Origin: Erythrocercus mccallii
Lineage: Eukaryota > Chordata > Aves > Passeriformes > Dicruridae
Direction: 5' to 3'
Assembly: GCA_013397435.1 (NCBI GenBank)
Contig: VZRG01002017.1
Coordinates: 67,407-131,406, forward strand
Length of the DNA stretch: 64,000 nucleotides
Shown here: piece by piece, positions 26,961-37,806 of the stretch
How the letters are laid out: every line of letters starts with the position of its first letter
How positions within the stretch are numbered: position 1 is the stretch's first letter
Translations under genes and position numbers: made by a program
Notes under the pieces: generated by a model
Databases searched by the model: none
What the model saw: the letters and a program-made list of their open reading frames with translations, nothing else
Told to the model about the DNA's origin: nothing

Positions 26961-29118
26961 CTGTCTGTCTTTTCTGACTCTACCTCCAGCATCAGCTGAA
27001 ACTGAAAGAATCATTCCAGTCAAACAGCAAACACTTTTTGCTTCCCTTTTGCACTTTGAGGGACTTCTTTCTGCATGCCGCTTTTGGCCAGCCTACCAGA
27101 GCTGTTGTCAAAATATTAAAACTACATTGTCATTGTAAATTTACACTCACTTGTCAATGCTGCTGGAAACACCCGCTACCAAAATAATTTCCTTTTGTCA
27201 TTGCATCAATTACGTCATCCCCAACCTCATTACTCTAAGTCCTTCTGCTGGTTTTCTTTCTTAATGATCTTAAGTTGTGAACATATCATTCCTACTTGGA
27301 GCAGTCAGGAAGATAGAAAGCTACTTTACGCATAGAGTTATCAGAGAAGATAACATGGCCACATAATCACATAGCTTTTTTCCTCCCAAAACCTGTACAA
27401 TGTCATTACAGAAATGTAATTTTTTTGAAGCAAGAGTTGCACCACCCTAGTACAGTTGTCAGGGTCAAGCCATGTGGGGTATTTCCAAGAACAATCACTG
27501 ACACAATGATGATCATGCTGACAATGAAGGATAATTCCTCCTGATTTCATAAGGTTACCATTCACAAATAATCCATCAAAGAGTACACCAATATTAGATC
27601 TGCTGCAAAGAAGTCCAGCATTTTTCTCAGCTGTCACTTTGCATGAAAAAGCCTCTCACCATGACAATTAAAACTTGGGAGAGGCCTGTTTCAAGAGGTA
27701 GAGCAGGTTAAGTCCTCAAACAAACTAAACCCAAAGTTTAGACTCACCCAAAGGTGACTCTTGCTCTAGACTGTAGAAAACCAAGGTCTACTCCATTGCC
27801 CAAGCTGAAACACTACTTCTCAAATTCCCTTGCAGTCAACCAGACTGCACTCATCCCAGTATAAGACTGGATGAACAGGTTTAACCCTGAAACCATATCT
27901 TAATATCCTCAATACTGAGGTTTTCCCTCTTTGCCTCTAGAATATACTGATGAATACAAAATCCTTTTTTGTGCTTATGTCAAGCTCCATTCATTACGTT
28001 TATGGAGAAAAAAAAAATCCTGTCTGACCTGTAAGAAAACTTAACAGAGCCTTAACAGAGGCCAAGTTTGTTTTATCAGTATTACATTTATATGACAGAA
28101 TACTCTGATCCCTTTCTTTTTCTGGAATACAAGCAGGTTTCATGTTTCCCCTGTGTATAAAGTAGTTACCCTCTGGCCAATTCAGATTGTTGTTTCTGAA
28201 AATTGTTTTTCTCTCTGGTTTTATTGGGCAATGTAATTATTTGAATTGCAAGAGAACTGTATAAAGAAAATCGGGGATATCAAGCCCATCAACACAGATT
28301 TCCTAGACAGTCAGGAGCTCTAACAAAGCTTGCTATCTTTTTCTTTGCATAACAAGACAATAAAAGTGCAATCATTTAAAGAACCAGTTTGCTATGTTGA
28401 GGCATACAATTTAAAACCCAGTAACTCAGTTATGGGGAACTTTAATATTTAATGTGCAGATTAACTGCACGTTTAAAAACTCGTGAATGCATGCAACTAA
28501 TGCAAGATGCAGAACATACTTTGCTTTAACACAAGGTCCCCTGGCAATTCAGAATGATGAAGCAAAGAAAACAACACTCCTTGGTGACCTTATAATCCAT
28601 GCAGCTGACAGGGATATCAGATTCTTCCTACATCACAAGGTAAGCTTACATTCACCTGCTGTAATACTCATTCAGACCCCTAACAAAGAAAACTGTCATC
28701 AAGAGAATTATGGACAAAAATGCTTACCAATGAGTAACAATGGCAGCACTGTCCCCTGCAGCATGTAAAACAGATAATTGGCCTGCATCCTGCTCTAGAA
28801 AAGCAGGGAAATTTAAAAAAAAAGGTAATGGAAAATCCAGAAAAGCCATTAGGTCTTGTTTAAAAGCAGGTAATAAATATATCAACAAAACTGGGGAAAT
28901 GAAGCCACACTCTGCCACTTCTCATAGCACCCTGCAGCAGGGACAGACATATTTGCTTTGCAGGAGGGGTCATGGTAAGATGTTCATGGGACAGTTCTGA
29001 TTATTTTGAGCTTCTCTGGTTCCCCCTCAGCTGTCCCTATGCAGAGCACCTCTACTTGCAGGAGGCAAAAAAGTCCTCTTGTTCCTACTCTTTGCAGTTA
29101 CATGTCTAACTAAAGCTT
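26961..29118. other. Non-genic DNA upstream of the first solo LTR
   Basis: No supportable gene. A 93-codon frame beginning at 28487 contains a good-looking splice donor (AAG|GTAAGC at 28637-28642), but there is no convincing acceptor, domain or second exon, so it is not called. The last six bases, AAGCTT at 29113-29118, are the left target-site duplication of the adjacent LTR. Confidence 0.65.
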
Positions 29119-29408
29119 TGTCGCACTACCGACACACAGAACGACAGAGACACAGCGCATGTGTCCAAGCGGGAAAGACCCCGATTTAATTTTCACTTAA
29201 GTATTTATACAGTTTTAGAAAGGAGACCAGATTGGATGATGGGGTTCAACCTCTTCAACCACACTGGTCAAAGCTACAGTCCATCAATGTTTCTTCCTAC
29301 TAGGAGGAATGTCAACAATTATAGTTGTTTATGAAAAATCCATGAGAATCTGACTCCAAGTATGTAAACATTTCAGAAGGCTAAGAATTGTAAAAAAACA
29401 GAGCAACA
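29119..29408 (-). mobile_element. Solo LTR, class II ERVK-like
   Basis: A 290-bp long terminal repeat inserted in minus orientation. It begins (minus strand) TGTTGC at 29408 and ends GCGACA at 29119, giving near-perfect short terminal inverted repeats. It is flanked by the perfect 6-bp target-site duplication AAGCTT at 29113-29118 and 29409-29414. Six-base duplications are characteristic of class II (ERVK/alpharetrovirus-like) integration. On the minus strand a TATA-like GTATAAATA lies at about 29202-29210 and an ATTAAA polyadenylation signal at 29185-29190, in the order promoter then poly(A) expected of an LTR. No gag, pol or env sequence is adjacent, so this is a solo LTR left by recombination between the two LTRs of a former provirus. 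The family name was not determined. Confidence 0.85.
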
Positions 29409-29414
29409 AAGCTT

Positions 29415-32400
29415 TGATCATTATGCTCCAGAATACATCAAACCTGTGCTGGTTCTCTACACTTGTGGTCTTAGCCAAGGCCTTGCATGAAACTTCTAAA
29501 CAGAAACAGAAAGAGCTAAATGCTGCTGCCCACAGTTTCTATTCTTAAGTCACTAAGAAACAACTGGTCTAACATTTCCAGAAATCCCACTCCAGGCTCC
29601 AGAGAAAGATGAATCTTGTGCATAGCCTTTTTAAATTTAAGAAACAGCTTTTGATTGAGATAGCTCTACTTTTTAATTAAAGTAAAAAAGCCAGTGGAGC
29701 AGAGCTTCTCAATAATACTGAACTTTACAGTGCATGCAATAACTTAAGAGTGTGCTCAGCATGCATGAAGTACAAGCATTTAATATTAATGCTGTATCTG
29801 AAGTGCACAAATAAAAGATAATTGAGTCAAAAATTTAAAATAAACCCCACACTTCTCCAGAGTGCAGAGTTCAAGCAGAAGTATTAAAAGGGGTCTGAAG
29901 TTGATTGTCACAGCCCTCTCTTTGCAAGTATTGGGTAATAGGCCAGATACACTCCATGAATGTTAGAATCATGCCAGTGGCTTCAAAGAGGTTACACTGG
30001 TTCTAAGCATCCCACAACATTCATATTTTGACACCTTATAATAAATATATGGACTTTATTGTCCTTCATAATGCATAAACATTTGGGTCCAAATTAAGAG
30101 TATTAACGTTCCTAATACTTCTGAAATTGTATGGATTTCAGTGGACCAGTAGACACAAGGGTGCAAATCACACGTGCAATTGAGTCTTAGCCAGTGACTA
30201 CTACATGGTGCCTAAAATTCCATTTATAACCAAATGGAATATAGGAAAATGTTACATAAAATGCAGGACAATAGGAACAGAAAAGGCAGTAAGTTGTGGG
30301 GTTTAGACTTTTTGTTTGTTTTTAACTAAAAAAAACTAGAGTCTCATAACAAAGATTACTTTTGCCAAGGATGTCTATAGGCAGAAAACACATTAAATTA
30401 CATGATGGGACTCTGAAGTCAAGACAGAAATTAGGTTTTCCACAGGCAACCTTTTAAGCAGCTATCAGCAACATGGTCCTAGCACCAAGGGTCAGTAATT
30501 TTGGATTTAACATACAAGAAAACAAGAGACCATGAAAGAATATTTGCACATCCCATTTCAGTGTAAGACAACTGAAGACATTGAAATCTCTATCAAAATT
30601 AGTGACACCCTAGAAGGTGAATTTTCCATTAACTGCAGGAAAAACCTTTCAGCTGTATTGAATAGCAACAGCTATTATACATGCTTGGATGAGGCAGCTT
30701 CATTTCTCCTTTATCAAGCTGGTTTTCTCTTTACTAACAGCCCTCTATCCAAGTGCTCAGAAAGCTACTTTTAAATACTTTTATCTTTTCAGAGGCTCAT
30801 GCTAAGTTTGCCATTTTCATCCAAGGCAGTAATTTCAAACTGATGAACCTTTAGCAATGTGGATCTAAAGGTCATTTAGGGAGTGTTGCTTTCCACATAA
30901 CAGATTCTCACCATATACTCAACTTCTATGCAGCTGATTTACTTCTGCACATAACCAATCCATTTCTTCCTGTCAGAAAACGTTTTTATTTTACTCCAGT
31001 CATTCTCACACATCACTGGACTGCATGGGCTAAAAGCTATTTTTTTTAAATGTATTCAGTCTTTCCTTTCTCTGCTGTCACTACTGCAAGTGGAAAAGGA
31101 TTCCAGTGTCTGGGAAATTTAGCCCATTCCCAGGGATTCCTTCAGATCACAGCCATCTAGTAGAAACACCAAGGAGGGTCTTAATCCTCACAGATCATCT
31201 GAATTTATCACCACTCTTTCTGAATTCCCTAGTGATGTTCTAGTTCTTCCTGATAGTCTTGAGAATCACAAAGAATTTATTGCCTTAGTGCCATGTTGTG
31301 CCTTCAAAGACCTGAAAAGCAAAAGTGTTTCAGAAAAATTTCTTCCGCTTCTTCTAAAGCTATTTCTTCAGAAATAGGCTTTGCGAAGCCCAAATTATCT
31401 AAGTTCTGGATTTTCATTACTCACACAATTGGAATATAATCCTAACTCTGTTAAAGCATCTTCCATTTCAGAAAAGGGAATGAAATCTTGAAATCAGAGA
31501 GCAAAGTCTAACAAACACGTTGGAAAGGAGATATGATCAAATAAAATGCAACTGAAAAAAACAGAAAATTGGGAAATGAAGTGATTACAACCAAATGGAC
31601 TGAGATTAAATGAGAGGTAGTGAAAAAGACCAAAACTTGCCAAAATTACTCCAATTCAAATCCTGAATTCAGGGGAGAAATGAAACAAGAGAAGAATTTG
31701 AAGAAATAAAATGTAAAAAAAAAAGGAAAAATTCCGAAACCAAGTGAAAACAATAAAAATGAATGGGATGACAACAAGTGCAGGGAAAGGGACCAAAGCT
31801 TGCCCAATTAATCCTCTTTGAAATTTCAAGTTTTCAGTCCTTTTCCTGAAAGGAAAATAAAATTCAAATTCAGACAAACAAAAAAAAAAAAAAAACCACA
31901 AAAAAAAGAAAGAAGCCCTAGAAGTCTCCACTTCTAAACCTCTAATCAGCTTCAAATCATAACTTGTGTTTGGTCTCCATTCTGCAGACTAGATCATGTC
32001 AAGCACAGTACTGCTTATGTCATTTCCATGTTCTCATGCATGCATTAACATTTTAAACAATGAAAAAATGTTTATTGTGGGTGTATTTTGGAAATGAAAT
32101 GAGCACTTGTGCTCTCAAAGGAAGGAGGAGTTCTTGGGCTCTCACTTCCACTGGCTTGGCCCTGGATCATCTGCTCACACATACTTGGCAATCACCTTAC
32201 TTGGTTTTAGAGACTTATTCTGACCCTGCTGCAAATTCGGCTGCTTCTAGTGACATCCAGCAATAGGAGCTGTCAGCAAAGCTGGGAATGCTCCCAGTCA
32301 CAGAGCAGCAGGTGTAAATGCTCCTCCACCCCAACTCACTAAATACCTTAGGACTTGGGAAAATGAGGGTATAATAAAGAGAATCCAGTTATGTACTTGA

Positions 32401-34131
32401 TTCCTGGCTGAAGTACGTCCTCAAGGTCCAGACACTAGAAGACTCTAGCCATTCTTCTGTGCTCTTTATGGGCACAGGCACACTTCCAGAGGCAAGATCT
32501 TTCCCTCTCTAAATGCAAAATTATAAAGCAACTTGAACCCCAAATCTCAAACTTGCCAAGAAAGTGGCCATACCAAATGGCAGATGCAAGAGCTTTCAAT
32601 TTGCCTAACTTGCTATTTTTAACACACAGGGCAGGCTGTGCCAATTAAAATTAAATGAAGTCTCAGTTTCCTACTAGCTGCATTTCAGGTCCAAGCCACT
32701 TGACTCCCCTCACAGAGTATCAAACCCATCCAAACACACAGAGAACAATTTTGATATATTGACTGAATGCAGAAAAGTGCTTTTCTCTTTATAACTTAAA
32801 AATAAATCCCAGAGAAGATCTGGTAAATTTGGTGGACATTGCTTCTACCACTTTTTTACATTCAAATCTGCATAGCATGATAAAACACTTCTCTTCCCAG
32901 TGCTATATGGAGACTTGGGCTAAGGTGCAGTTTCTGTTAAGCACATTTATCCCATTCTTTCCTCTTTTGCTCAGTGGAATTCTTAATAATATGTAAGTAT
33001 TTGGAGGTCACATCAATTATTGCAATCTAAGATGCCATTTCTCGACTGAAAGTAAGAGCCCCTCCAGTTTAGCAAGATTTAATAGAGGTTGTTAAGGGTG
33101 TCTGACATTTTTGACCTTTGCTCTTCTCTTTCAGAGTTTGAATAGATCTGATTTAATTAGGCAGAAACTATTTAAGAATGAATGCAAATGTAAAGGCTCA
33201 GAAGGAAGGATACAAGTATAAGAAAAATTACAAATTCAGTACCTTCAATCTGCAGCCAAACAAATCATGGTTCACACTGATGAGGACAGAGTCAACAGGA
33301 GAAATATTACTGGTTAGAAATTAGGAAGAAATGTCAGGACCAAATTATGGTTAAGGAAAGTCTGAAAGTGAATCCAGTTCACGATTTTTTAGCTGGAAAC
33401 ATAGACAGCCTTTGGAATTATCCACACTGAAGCACAACAGTTTTTTCTGTCTGGCCACTTTATCCCCCTACACTCAGGATTGTTTCCCCTCTGAAGGAAG
33501 GAGATTTTTCTCTAAAGGAGAAGGAGAAAGAACAGACAAATTCAAATAACCAGAAATTCCCCGACAAGCAAAAAGCCTTGGGGTCCCACACATAATCTTT
33601 CTCTGGTTTGGACTGGAACCTGGAAAACAGGCATTGACATCAAGTTAAAAAGCATTTTCTGAAGCTGATGATCTGTGTAAGTCAGCTAAGAGCCAGCTGG
33701 GGGTGAGGGGTTCAGAAAACATGTCCTTTTCTCATTGGGTTCACTGTTCCTTACTAGAATGTTAAAGGGGTAGTTTAGTCCCAAAAATGATGTTTGGCTC
33801 CTGTTTCAAACACGTACACGCTGTCATGACCCTGGCTTTTATTCTTGTCACCTGGCCTTCTTCCACACATTATTACTACTTCTATTGTCTCATCTCCTAA
33901 AAATAAAGAGATACTGACACAAAACTATTCTTGCTCTGTGCCTAATGGAAACATACAGCACACAGAGTGTCCCCAAAGCTCCATAATGTCAAAGCTGTGA
34001 GAGGAAAATTATATTATATCCTAGGTCTAGGTTATTCCAACAAATGTAAACAAAACATTACCACTTCTAAAGTTAGTAGCCCACATCTGACTATCAAATG
34101 GCTTATTTATCTGCATTACTTACAATACATC
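29415..34131. other. Non-genic DNA between two solo LTRs
   Basis: No gene is recognised. The A-rich stretch 31500-31915 contains a diverged two-copy duplication, listed separately, and a poly(A)-rich run at 31876-31913. A strong polypyrimidine tract plus CAG occurs just before 33135, but the reading frames after it close within about 27 codons. A CTCF-like core lies at 31148-31163. The final six bases, TACATC at 34126-34131, are the left target-site duplication of the next LTR. Confidence 0.65.
31490..31830. repeat. Diverged two-copy tandem duplication, ~165-bp period
   Basis: Two segments align with each other at an offset of about 163-165 bp. Anchor matches are AAATAAAATG at 31539 and 31704, and GACCAAAACTTGCC at 31628 with GACCAAAGCTTGCC at 31791. 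Between the anchors both copies share an A-rich, GAAA-containing sequence with many substitutions and small indels. It is an old local duplication or a remnant of a short satellite. Outer limits are approximate because both ends fade into A-rich sequence. Confidence 0.6.
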
Positions 34132-34588
34132 TATGGTGGTGGACCCCGTAAGATCTGAGGGCCCAGCCCGTTCAGATATGGCTGTAAAAATAATTAGCGA
34201 GACAGCATGATCGAGTGTGTCTTGAAAACTTAAAAAGGTTTAATAAGATAACTGAAATGTTACAAAATAAAGAATATGCCAAGCACAGTGCCAAGATAGA
34301 TCTTGCACCTGCTACACCTCCTTGGAAATGCCATTGGTCCCTTTGTTCTGTCACTTTTTATACTTAATGATTGAGGCGGGTCCTCTGGACATCTGCCAGT
34401 GACCAGGGGCACGGGTTTTGACGAACAGTGACAAACGCCAACAGGTGCTTCTTTCATGGCACTGAGCCAATCACAAAGAGAAGAACATAGAACTTTCTAG
34501 TTAACTTCCTAATAAGTCAAGCAGGAACTTGAAGCCATTTCCTTATACAGAAAGACCCACTCAAGAGTGGGGGGAGTGCATTACTACA
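34132..34588 (-). mobile_element. Solo LTR, probably class II ERV
   Basis: A 457-bp LTR inserted in minus orientation. It begins (minus strand) TGTAGT at 34588. Its 3' end at 34132 reads ACCATA, which differs from the expected inverted repeat ACTACA by two transitions. It is flanked by the perfect 6-bp target-site duplication TACATC at 34126-34131 and 34589-34594, again pointing to a class II element. On the minus strand a TATA box (GTATAAAAAG) lies at 34354-34363 and an ATTAAA poly(A) signal at 34239-34244, about 110 bp downstream. No internal retroviral genes are next to it. The altered 3' terminus and absent interior suggest it is an older insertion than the ERVL copy at 37.2 kb. The family name was not determined. 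Confidence 0.78.
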
Positions 34589-34594
34589 TACATC

Positions 34595-37178
34595 CTTCAT
34601 GAGAACAGTCATTTTAAAATAAGGTCATTAGCTTGAGAAAGAAAAATAAATCAGAGTACAGTTTTATAATTATTTTCAATAGCTTTATGGAAATCATTAC
34701 ATCATTTAGGCTGTGGAACTGAATCTTCTAAACTAATGACCCTAAACTTTGTCTCCAGATCTGATATGTAGGTCTGCTGATTTACAACATAAATGTGATC
34801 TTGTGCGGGTGGGAATAGATGCACATACATGCACGTATATACAGGTGAAGGTGGAATTGATGTAATCAATGGTGGCAGGAATAAAACTCCAACATACCAA
34901 ATTATTTTTTTTAAAAAATATATTTTATGTATTAGGGTATTATATTAAAAGGAAATCAGAAGTATATTTAGACAATGGATAGGAAAAATTTTACGTAACA
35001 GATAAAAGTAAAAAATATTTTCTTTCTAAATCAAGATAGGTGAAGAGACAGGAGGGAAGAATAGGAAGCCAGTTATCACAAAAACACAGGATATAACAGC
35101 GTGGAACAGGAGGAAAGCTTAGATAAAGGCAATTAAAATATTTTCTATGGTGCATTACATTTGGACTTCATTATAGTTGGTGTTTTGGAGTCCATACTGA
35201 TACAAGCTAAAATATACTAGAGATATCCAAAGCAATCAGAATTGTCTTTACAACTACAAAAACAGGTAGTCTGGCTCACACCCACCTTCTGAGGCTATTG
35301 CTCTTTTCCACCCTCACCCACATTGGGGTGAATGGAGAATAACCAAGTAGACTTCATACCTGGGAAATAAAGGACTTCTATGATGAAATTAAAATCTGTA
35401 TTAGAAAATGTGAATTACAGTCAAATGGAGAGGTCAGCTTCTTGAAACAAGTAAGCCCCAACACATCATACAGGATAATGCATCAGGTATTAGATAATGC
35501 ATAAAATATTTGTCATGGGTTCTTCCACACAGGTACCCAAGACAAAAGTAAAGCAAAAAACTTTCAGTGACAGTTGTAATGAAATGTTTACTGTATAACT
35601 GAAGAAAATAAGACCAAAAGATAAATAGAGGCGCTTGGCAACAAATCATATATTTGAAAAATAAGTTATAGACTTTTGGCCAATAACAAAAAAAATAGGG
35701 AATTTATCTTGAACAAGTGATATGGAATGAGTGCAGTTACAGTAAAAGAAAGATTCAGGCACCTTTTGTATGGCTTTGTGCCAAGAACCAAAAATTCCTG
35801 TAGTTCTTTTTATGATAGAATATACAGACTTGATTTATTCCAGGGGGATGACAATTCAGGCCACATTTTTTGACAGAAAGTAAAATACTTAGATATTTGC
35901 ATTGATGTCTGCCAGGAACAAAAGTGAGTTTTAGGCAGACTTTTCCTTACCTCTTCTGAGGAAACATCAAAGTGTTGCTGCCAGCAAATTACAGCTCAGG
36001 GAACTGGGACTTTGCTTGGCCCATACAGAAGAACGTACACTAAAGCAACTGAAACCAAATATTTGGTTTCTTTCAACATCCATAGGAAGCTGAGACCCTT
36101 CAAAGGAATTGTTAGTCTCAGATGCATCTTCAGCACTGTTTGAAAATTCAGAATTGCTCAAGACCAACAGTTAGCAAGCATTCAGTTTGATATGCTAAAG
36201 AATTTTTCTATCATCCATAACTAATCAAGACTAACTTCTGAAAACCCATGACTGGAAACAAGTTTACCTTTTTTTTCAGGCTTTGCCTGAATATTTTCAT
36301 TGTTTTCCTACTGTAGCAATGAATACAATGCTAATACTTTCATTTCCCAAAATCCTGAATCAGAGCCATGCAGTAAATATAGACCTTAATTCACAGTTCT
36401 CCTGATGGGTCCCAAGAGCAAGTTTTCAGTTCAGGGGAATTTAATGATCCAGCAGGAAAGCCTAACAGAAATTTTGGCTTAATAGCTTCCATAGCTCTAA
36501 GGCATCTTGCAATAGTTTATTTCTGTTCACCACAAGCTCTGTTATTAGCCAAACCCTCTGGCCATTGACCAGCTTATGTCATGCTCTTGGGGAAACATGG
36601 ACATTCACTTCCATTTAATCTTTAGGTGGAAATTAATGAACTAATTTCAGCATCTGAACACCTTAACCACTGCTTATCCCTTCTGAAGTGGCCAAAATAC
36701 ACATATTGAAATTAAATCTGAAATTTTTGATGTCACGTCACAAAGGAGGAAAGCAGACCTGTTATACTGGCAAGTTCTTGGATTCTGAGACCATCCTCAG
36801 AGCTGAAATAGCACAGTATACAGGTGGAAGACCAAACCAGCAAGATTCAAAAAGAAAAGTAAACTGAAACTTCAGGCCTTTATCTGCTGCCTTTCAGTCA
36901 TGCAGATAGCACTCGCTACAAATAACTACTTCACTACATTGGCTGTATTTAATTTCAGACCAAAAACGGTCCCTCAAACTTACCACAAGAATTCATACTC
37001 CGAAGGAACCACAGAAGTGGAAGTCAGTATTTGGAAAATAGTATTTCACAAATTAACCAGAGAGTTATCTAGCATGCATAGTCTGCAATCCAGTTATTAA
37101 TGTAGAAAGGTTTTCTGACCCCTTGAGACAGGTGAGATCTCCTCCTATTTTCCTCTTTGGCCTTTTGATTTACATATG
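34595..37178. other. Non-genic AT-rich DNA between LTRs
   Basis: No gene is recognised. The stretch 34.9-35.1 kb is especially A+T rich. A perfect palindrome at 36051-36070 is listed separately. The last five bases, ATATG at 37174-37178, are the left target-site duplication of the ERVL LTR. Confidence 0.65.
36051..36070. repeat. Perfect 20-bp palindrome
   Basis: GAAACCAAATATTTGGTTTC is identical to its reverse complement across 20 bases, with no spacer. Its centre, CCAAATATTTGG, contains a CArG-like CC(A/T)6GG core. It is more informative than a pure AT palindrome because it includes G and C on both arms. Confidence 0.95.
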
Positions 37179-37801
37179 TGTTGTAGGGTGACTTTATGAT
37201 GCCTGTATCCCCAATCGTCTGTTCTGTTAGTGCTGTATACTGAGTTCTGTACCTTTAAGACTGATTCTGAGCATGAACCAGGGAAAGAAGCGCGGAGTTT
37301 GTTTTGAGAGAACTGCCTGACTCCCCCGCATTCCTCACTCTGGACTGTGTGTTCGTGGAGGCACGGACAGCGGCGGGACAGAGATCTCCTGTGCTTCTGG
37401 TTAGTTTTAGCTAGCTGAGGCAGAGAAGTTCCCTGGACTGGTTTTTTTTCCTTTTCTTGAGACTGTTTAAATCTGCTCTGGACTGAAAACCCAGAGGAGC
37501 ACCGAGGGCTCGCAGCTGCGGCCCCACCGGGCCTGGACCTCTGGAGGGGCTGAGAGACTGAGCTACACCCACAGCAAGGACTTTCTCAGTTTGCCACCTC
37601 TCTTCAGAGCAGCAAGAGGTTTTATTGTTTCATATTATTCATTCTTTGTACCTGTAGGTATCTTTGTTAAATAAACAGCTTTTTCCACTCTTCTCTGAGG
37701 AAGTTACTTCCCTGGACTGGTGGGGGGAGGGGCCGTTTGGGTTTGCTTTCCAGAGGAACCCCTTCAGAGGTTTCCTCCCAAATTTGCCCTAAACCAAGAC
37801 A
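37179..37801 (+). mobile_element. Solo LTR, class III ERVL, passerine type
   Basis: A nearly intact 623-bp LTR in plus orientation. It starts TGTTGTAGGG at 37179 and ends CCAAGACA at 37801, and is flanked by the perfect 5-bp target-site duplication ATATG at 37174-37178 and 37802-37806. Five-base duplications are typical of ERVL. The opening segment and the distal CAAATTTGCCCTAAACC stretch are ones I associate with abundant zebra-finch-type ERVL LTRs, which supports a songbird source. A canonical AATAAA signal lies at 37670-37675. The interior is GC-rich with CpG sites (37290-37550), unlike the flanks. No gag-pol sequence adjoins it, so it is a solo LTR. The clean boundaries suggest a comparatively recent insertion. 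Family assignment rests on memory of the consensus, not on alignment. Confidence 0.92.
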
Positions 37802-37806
37802 ATATG

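Noticed and set aside
28487..28639. Possible exon ending at a strong splice donor AAG|GTAAGC
   Set aside because: There is no convincing acceptor, no partner exon and no recognisable protein sequence. Donor-like strings are common by chance.
33120..33225. Strong polypyrimidine tract and CAG acceptor-like site before 33135
   Set aside because: The longest frame following it closes after about 27 codons and resembles nothing known.
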